A stretch of 64,000 bases of DNA from Eublepharis macularius (taxonomy: Eukaryota; Chordata; Lepidosauria; Squamata; Eublepharidae), in NCBI RefSeq assembly GCF_028583425.1, contig NC_072800.1:3919001-3983000 (forward strand). Direction: 5' to 3'. Positions 61,976 to 64,000 of the stretch are shown piece after piece. Each line of letters begins with the position of its first letter. The first letter of the stretch is position 1. The notes below the pieces were generated by a model. It saw only the letters and a program-made list of their open reading frames with translations. It was not told the origin of the DNA and ran no database searches. Position numbers and translations under genes: made by a program.

Positions 61976-62880
61976 GCAGTGGAAGGCTGATACAACACTA
62001 TTAAAATGATGATTTTAAAAAAAAACGCTTGCAACCCCCCCCCCCGGGGGCCCAGGTGAGGGGAGTGGCCACTTCTGGCCCCCAAACCCACAGAGGCGGC
62101 TGCTTCAAGCTCCATCCCAGCAGAGGTTGGTTTGGCCTGCCGGTGCCGGCCTCCACCTCCTCGCTCTGGGTCAGCCTGGGCAGAGCTCTCCAATTGGGAC
62201 TGGGGAGGGGCACTGAGGGATGGGGTGGAGCTCTTCCCCTTGTAGGCTTCCCCATGCAAAGGCTTCCCCGTTTGTTCATTTGCAATCTTTTTAAAAAATC
62301 AGCCCTTATTAGCAAAAGGGCAAGCTTTAAAAAGGGCGCTACTCTGACATCATTGATGACTCCACTGATGACGACAGCGCCCTCGCTTGAAAGCCCTAAT
62401 TATTTCAGGCACATGAGGAGGAAAATAAAACAACTCTACAAATGTAAAAATTCAAAGGGAGTGTAGACATATGGGAAAAGCCATACCCAAACTGAGTTCA
62501 GTGCTTGGGGATCAACTGCTGTCATGGCTAGCCTGCGCGCATTTACTCGGGAGCAAGTGGAGCTTACTTCTGAGGAACCCTGAGAGTGGCTGCTCTCCTC
62601 CTTCCCTCTCCTTTGCACACCTGGGAATAAATCCCATAGAACTCATCAAGACTTGCTTCGAAGCAACCCCGCAGGATGCCGGCAACTTTTACTTAGAAGT
62701 CTTGCATTTAGGGGGACTTGCTTCTGAGTAGAGCAGAAGGCAGGCTCAGAGCAGAAAGGTAGCCTCTGCGTTAGTCTGCTGCAGTAAAGTGAAACCAAGG
62801 TGCAGGATCAGTGCCATCCTAGGTACAGTGTTCCAAAGCCCAGTTTCCTGGGAGTTACTCACAAGTGGTCTGCCTCTGTG
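61976..62880. other. Unassigned sequence
   Basis: A C run (62036-62045) and a GC-rich block (62040-62250) with overlapping frames but no motif. An imperfect palindrome AAGGGCGCT..AGCGCCCTC..AAAGCCCT lies at 62310-62398. Confidence 0.4.
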
Positions 62881-62884
62881 CACA

Positions 62885-62925
62885 GAGTCTAGTAGCATCT
62901 TAAAGACCAACTAGATTTCCAGAGG
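62885..62925 (-). mobile_element. PLE tail fragment
   Basis: On minus, TCTAGTTGGTCTTTAAGATGCTACTAGACTCTG is a diverged copy of the TTAGTCTTAAAGGTGCTACTGGACTC tail. Confidence 0.6.
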
Positions 62926-64000
62926 AGTTTCATGGTTTGCAGTAGAACAGCAGGGACCCTGTGAGGAGCGATCTCTGTGGCTCTGTCTCTTTAAACTATG
63001 ATTCCCGGCTAACACTGCGTCTCCCTACACTTGAGCATCCCCATATAAGATGTCTCATGTACAGCGACTCTGAGTTTAACCTCTCTTTATTTTACTGGGA
63101 GAGATTTTAGCATGTGCATAATTTATTGACATCTCTTAGCCTTTATTAAACTGGGCAGTATCATGCCCTGCAATTGCATCCTAGGAGCACAGAACGTAAT
63201 GGACTTATCCCATTTAATTTTTAAACAATCCTGTAAGGCAGTTCCGGCTGAGACTCCTGAGTTCATTCATCTAGTCTCAAGCTAGACGCAGTAGCGGCAA
63301 CCATGTTCATTTTTTGCACTTCATATGAAGCAGCAGGTGAGTGCCGGGTTCCAGTTTTACCATTGAAAGCAACATGAAGTTGAGGGGAGTTCCCCCCCTC
63401 CCCCTTGCTTCCTCACACTCAGTTGTGTCTGATCATTTTTCCTCCCAGCCCCGCTCTAATTCTGAGCAGTATCTGAGGCAACAGAGAGGGAGAATGTTTC
63501 CTTCCTCTCCTTTCACCCATACGTCCCCTTCGGTACATGAATAAAGGCAGTTACCACCACCGTGTCCAGCTGGCCTTCACTGAAATTCATGATCTGAACC
63601 GAAGTCCATGTGCTCGCTCGCTCTGCCCCTGTCTAAGGCTGCTGGGCTCTGCCCCGTGGCTCCATCATCAGAACTGAGCTCTGTCTTCAGGTCTTTGCAG
63701 GCAAGCCAGCCTGGCTGCCATAACTGTGAATGCATGTCTACTGGGGGGCGGAGATGGGCTTTCTTCCTGTAGCGTAGCTTCCTTCACTATGCCTATGCTT
63801 TGCTAAGCTACGCCCTGCACTGCACTGCACTGCACTGCACTGCACTGATAAGGTCTCTTAGCAAAGCAGCACGGAAAGGGGCATTTAAACCCGCAGATCA
63901 GCTGCTTGTTGGGGGGATCCCTGACAAGTAACTGATGATTTAAACAGCGGGGCTTCGCTGGCCGGCCAGGAGTTCCCAGCCAGCCAGCCAAGCCCCACCC
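62926..64000. other. Unassigned sequence with (TGCAC)n
   Basis: (CTGCA)n microsatellite of about six units lies at 63815-63847. AATAAAGGCAG near 63541 could be an LTR-type signal, but no LTR ends were found. No gene recognised to the window end. Confidence 0.4.

Overview
The window looks like nuclear intergenic or intronic DNA of a squamate reptile; a gecko or other lizard is plausible. The evidence is the repeat mix: 5S-rRNA-derived SINEs with an RTE/Bov-B-like tail (the 5S-Sauria type), tRNA-derived SINEs, CR1, RTE/Bov-B-like and L1 LINEs, several lineages of Penelope-like elements (PLEs), a DIRS element, Ty3/Gypsy pieces, solo LTRs and many short inverted-repeat DNA elements. I find no complete host protein-coding gene. 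Host-gene-like items are an intronless RPL12 retrocopy (12.35-12.99 kb, minus) and one unassigned 77-bp candidate exon (14905-14981, plus).

Layout. 0-3 kb: LINE fragments, including the 3' part of an RTE LINE. 4.8-7.7 kb: the end of a Gypsy element (integrase, polypurine tract, 3' LTR) split by a 1.6-kb insert made of repeated subunits. 7.7-15 kb: 5S SINEs, an LTR-like stretch, a PLE tail pair, a terminal-inverted-repeat (TIR) element, the RPL12 retrocopy and the candidate exon. 15.8-20.2 kb: a nest of two opposed CR1 pieces, a Gypsy gag scrap, PLE tails and a 111-bp near-perfect inverted repeat. 20.3-21.7 kb: a ~50-bp minisatellite. 21.9-23.6 kb: a decayed PLE. 24-35.8 kb: mostly unassigned DNA with scattered TIR elements and LTR-like sequences. 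35.8-37.4 kb: a PLE insertion with a 394-codon open frame and an 11-bp target-site duplication (TSD). 38-41.9 kb: a dense cluster of SINEs, hAT-like and foldback elements and a PLE hairpin with a 13-bp TSD. 44-48.4 kb: an LTR, LINE ends, a third PLE and a 109-bp tandem array. 50.5-55.6 kb: a solo LTR, an L1 ORF2 relic split by a foldback element, and a DIRS relic. 56-64 kb: PLE tails, SINEs, a solo LTR with a 5-bp TSD, a second PLE hairpin with an 11-bp TSD, and microsatellites.

How the parts relate. The genes here are parts of selfish elements, not a host pathway. The 5S SINEs carry the same tail as the RTE/Bov-B-like LINE, which is the expected mobilising partner. PLE tails recur as inverted pairs, and two of these pairs are bounded by direct repeats, so each pair seems to have inserted as one unit. 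A group of almost fully palindromic elements shares the end GGCC(G/A)..TCCACA and probably moves by cut-and-paste with a 3-bp TSD. All family names come from reading motifs; no database search was possible.
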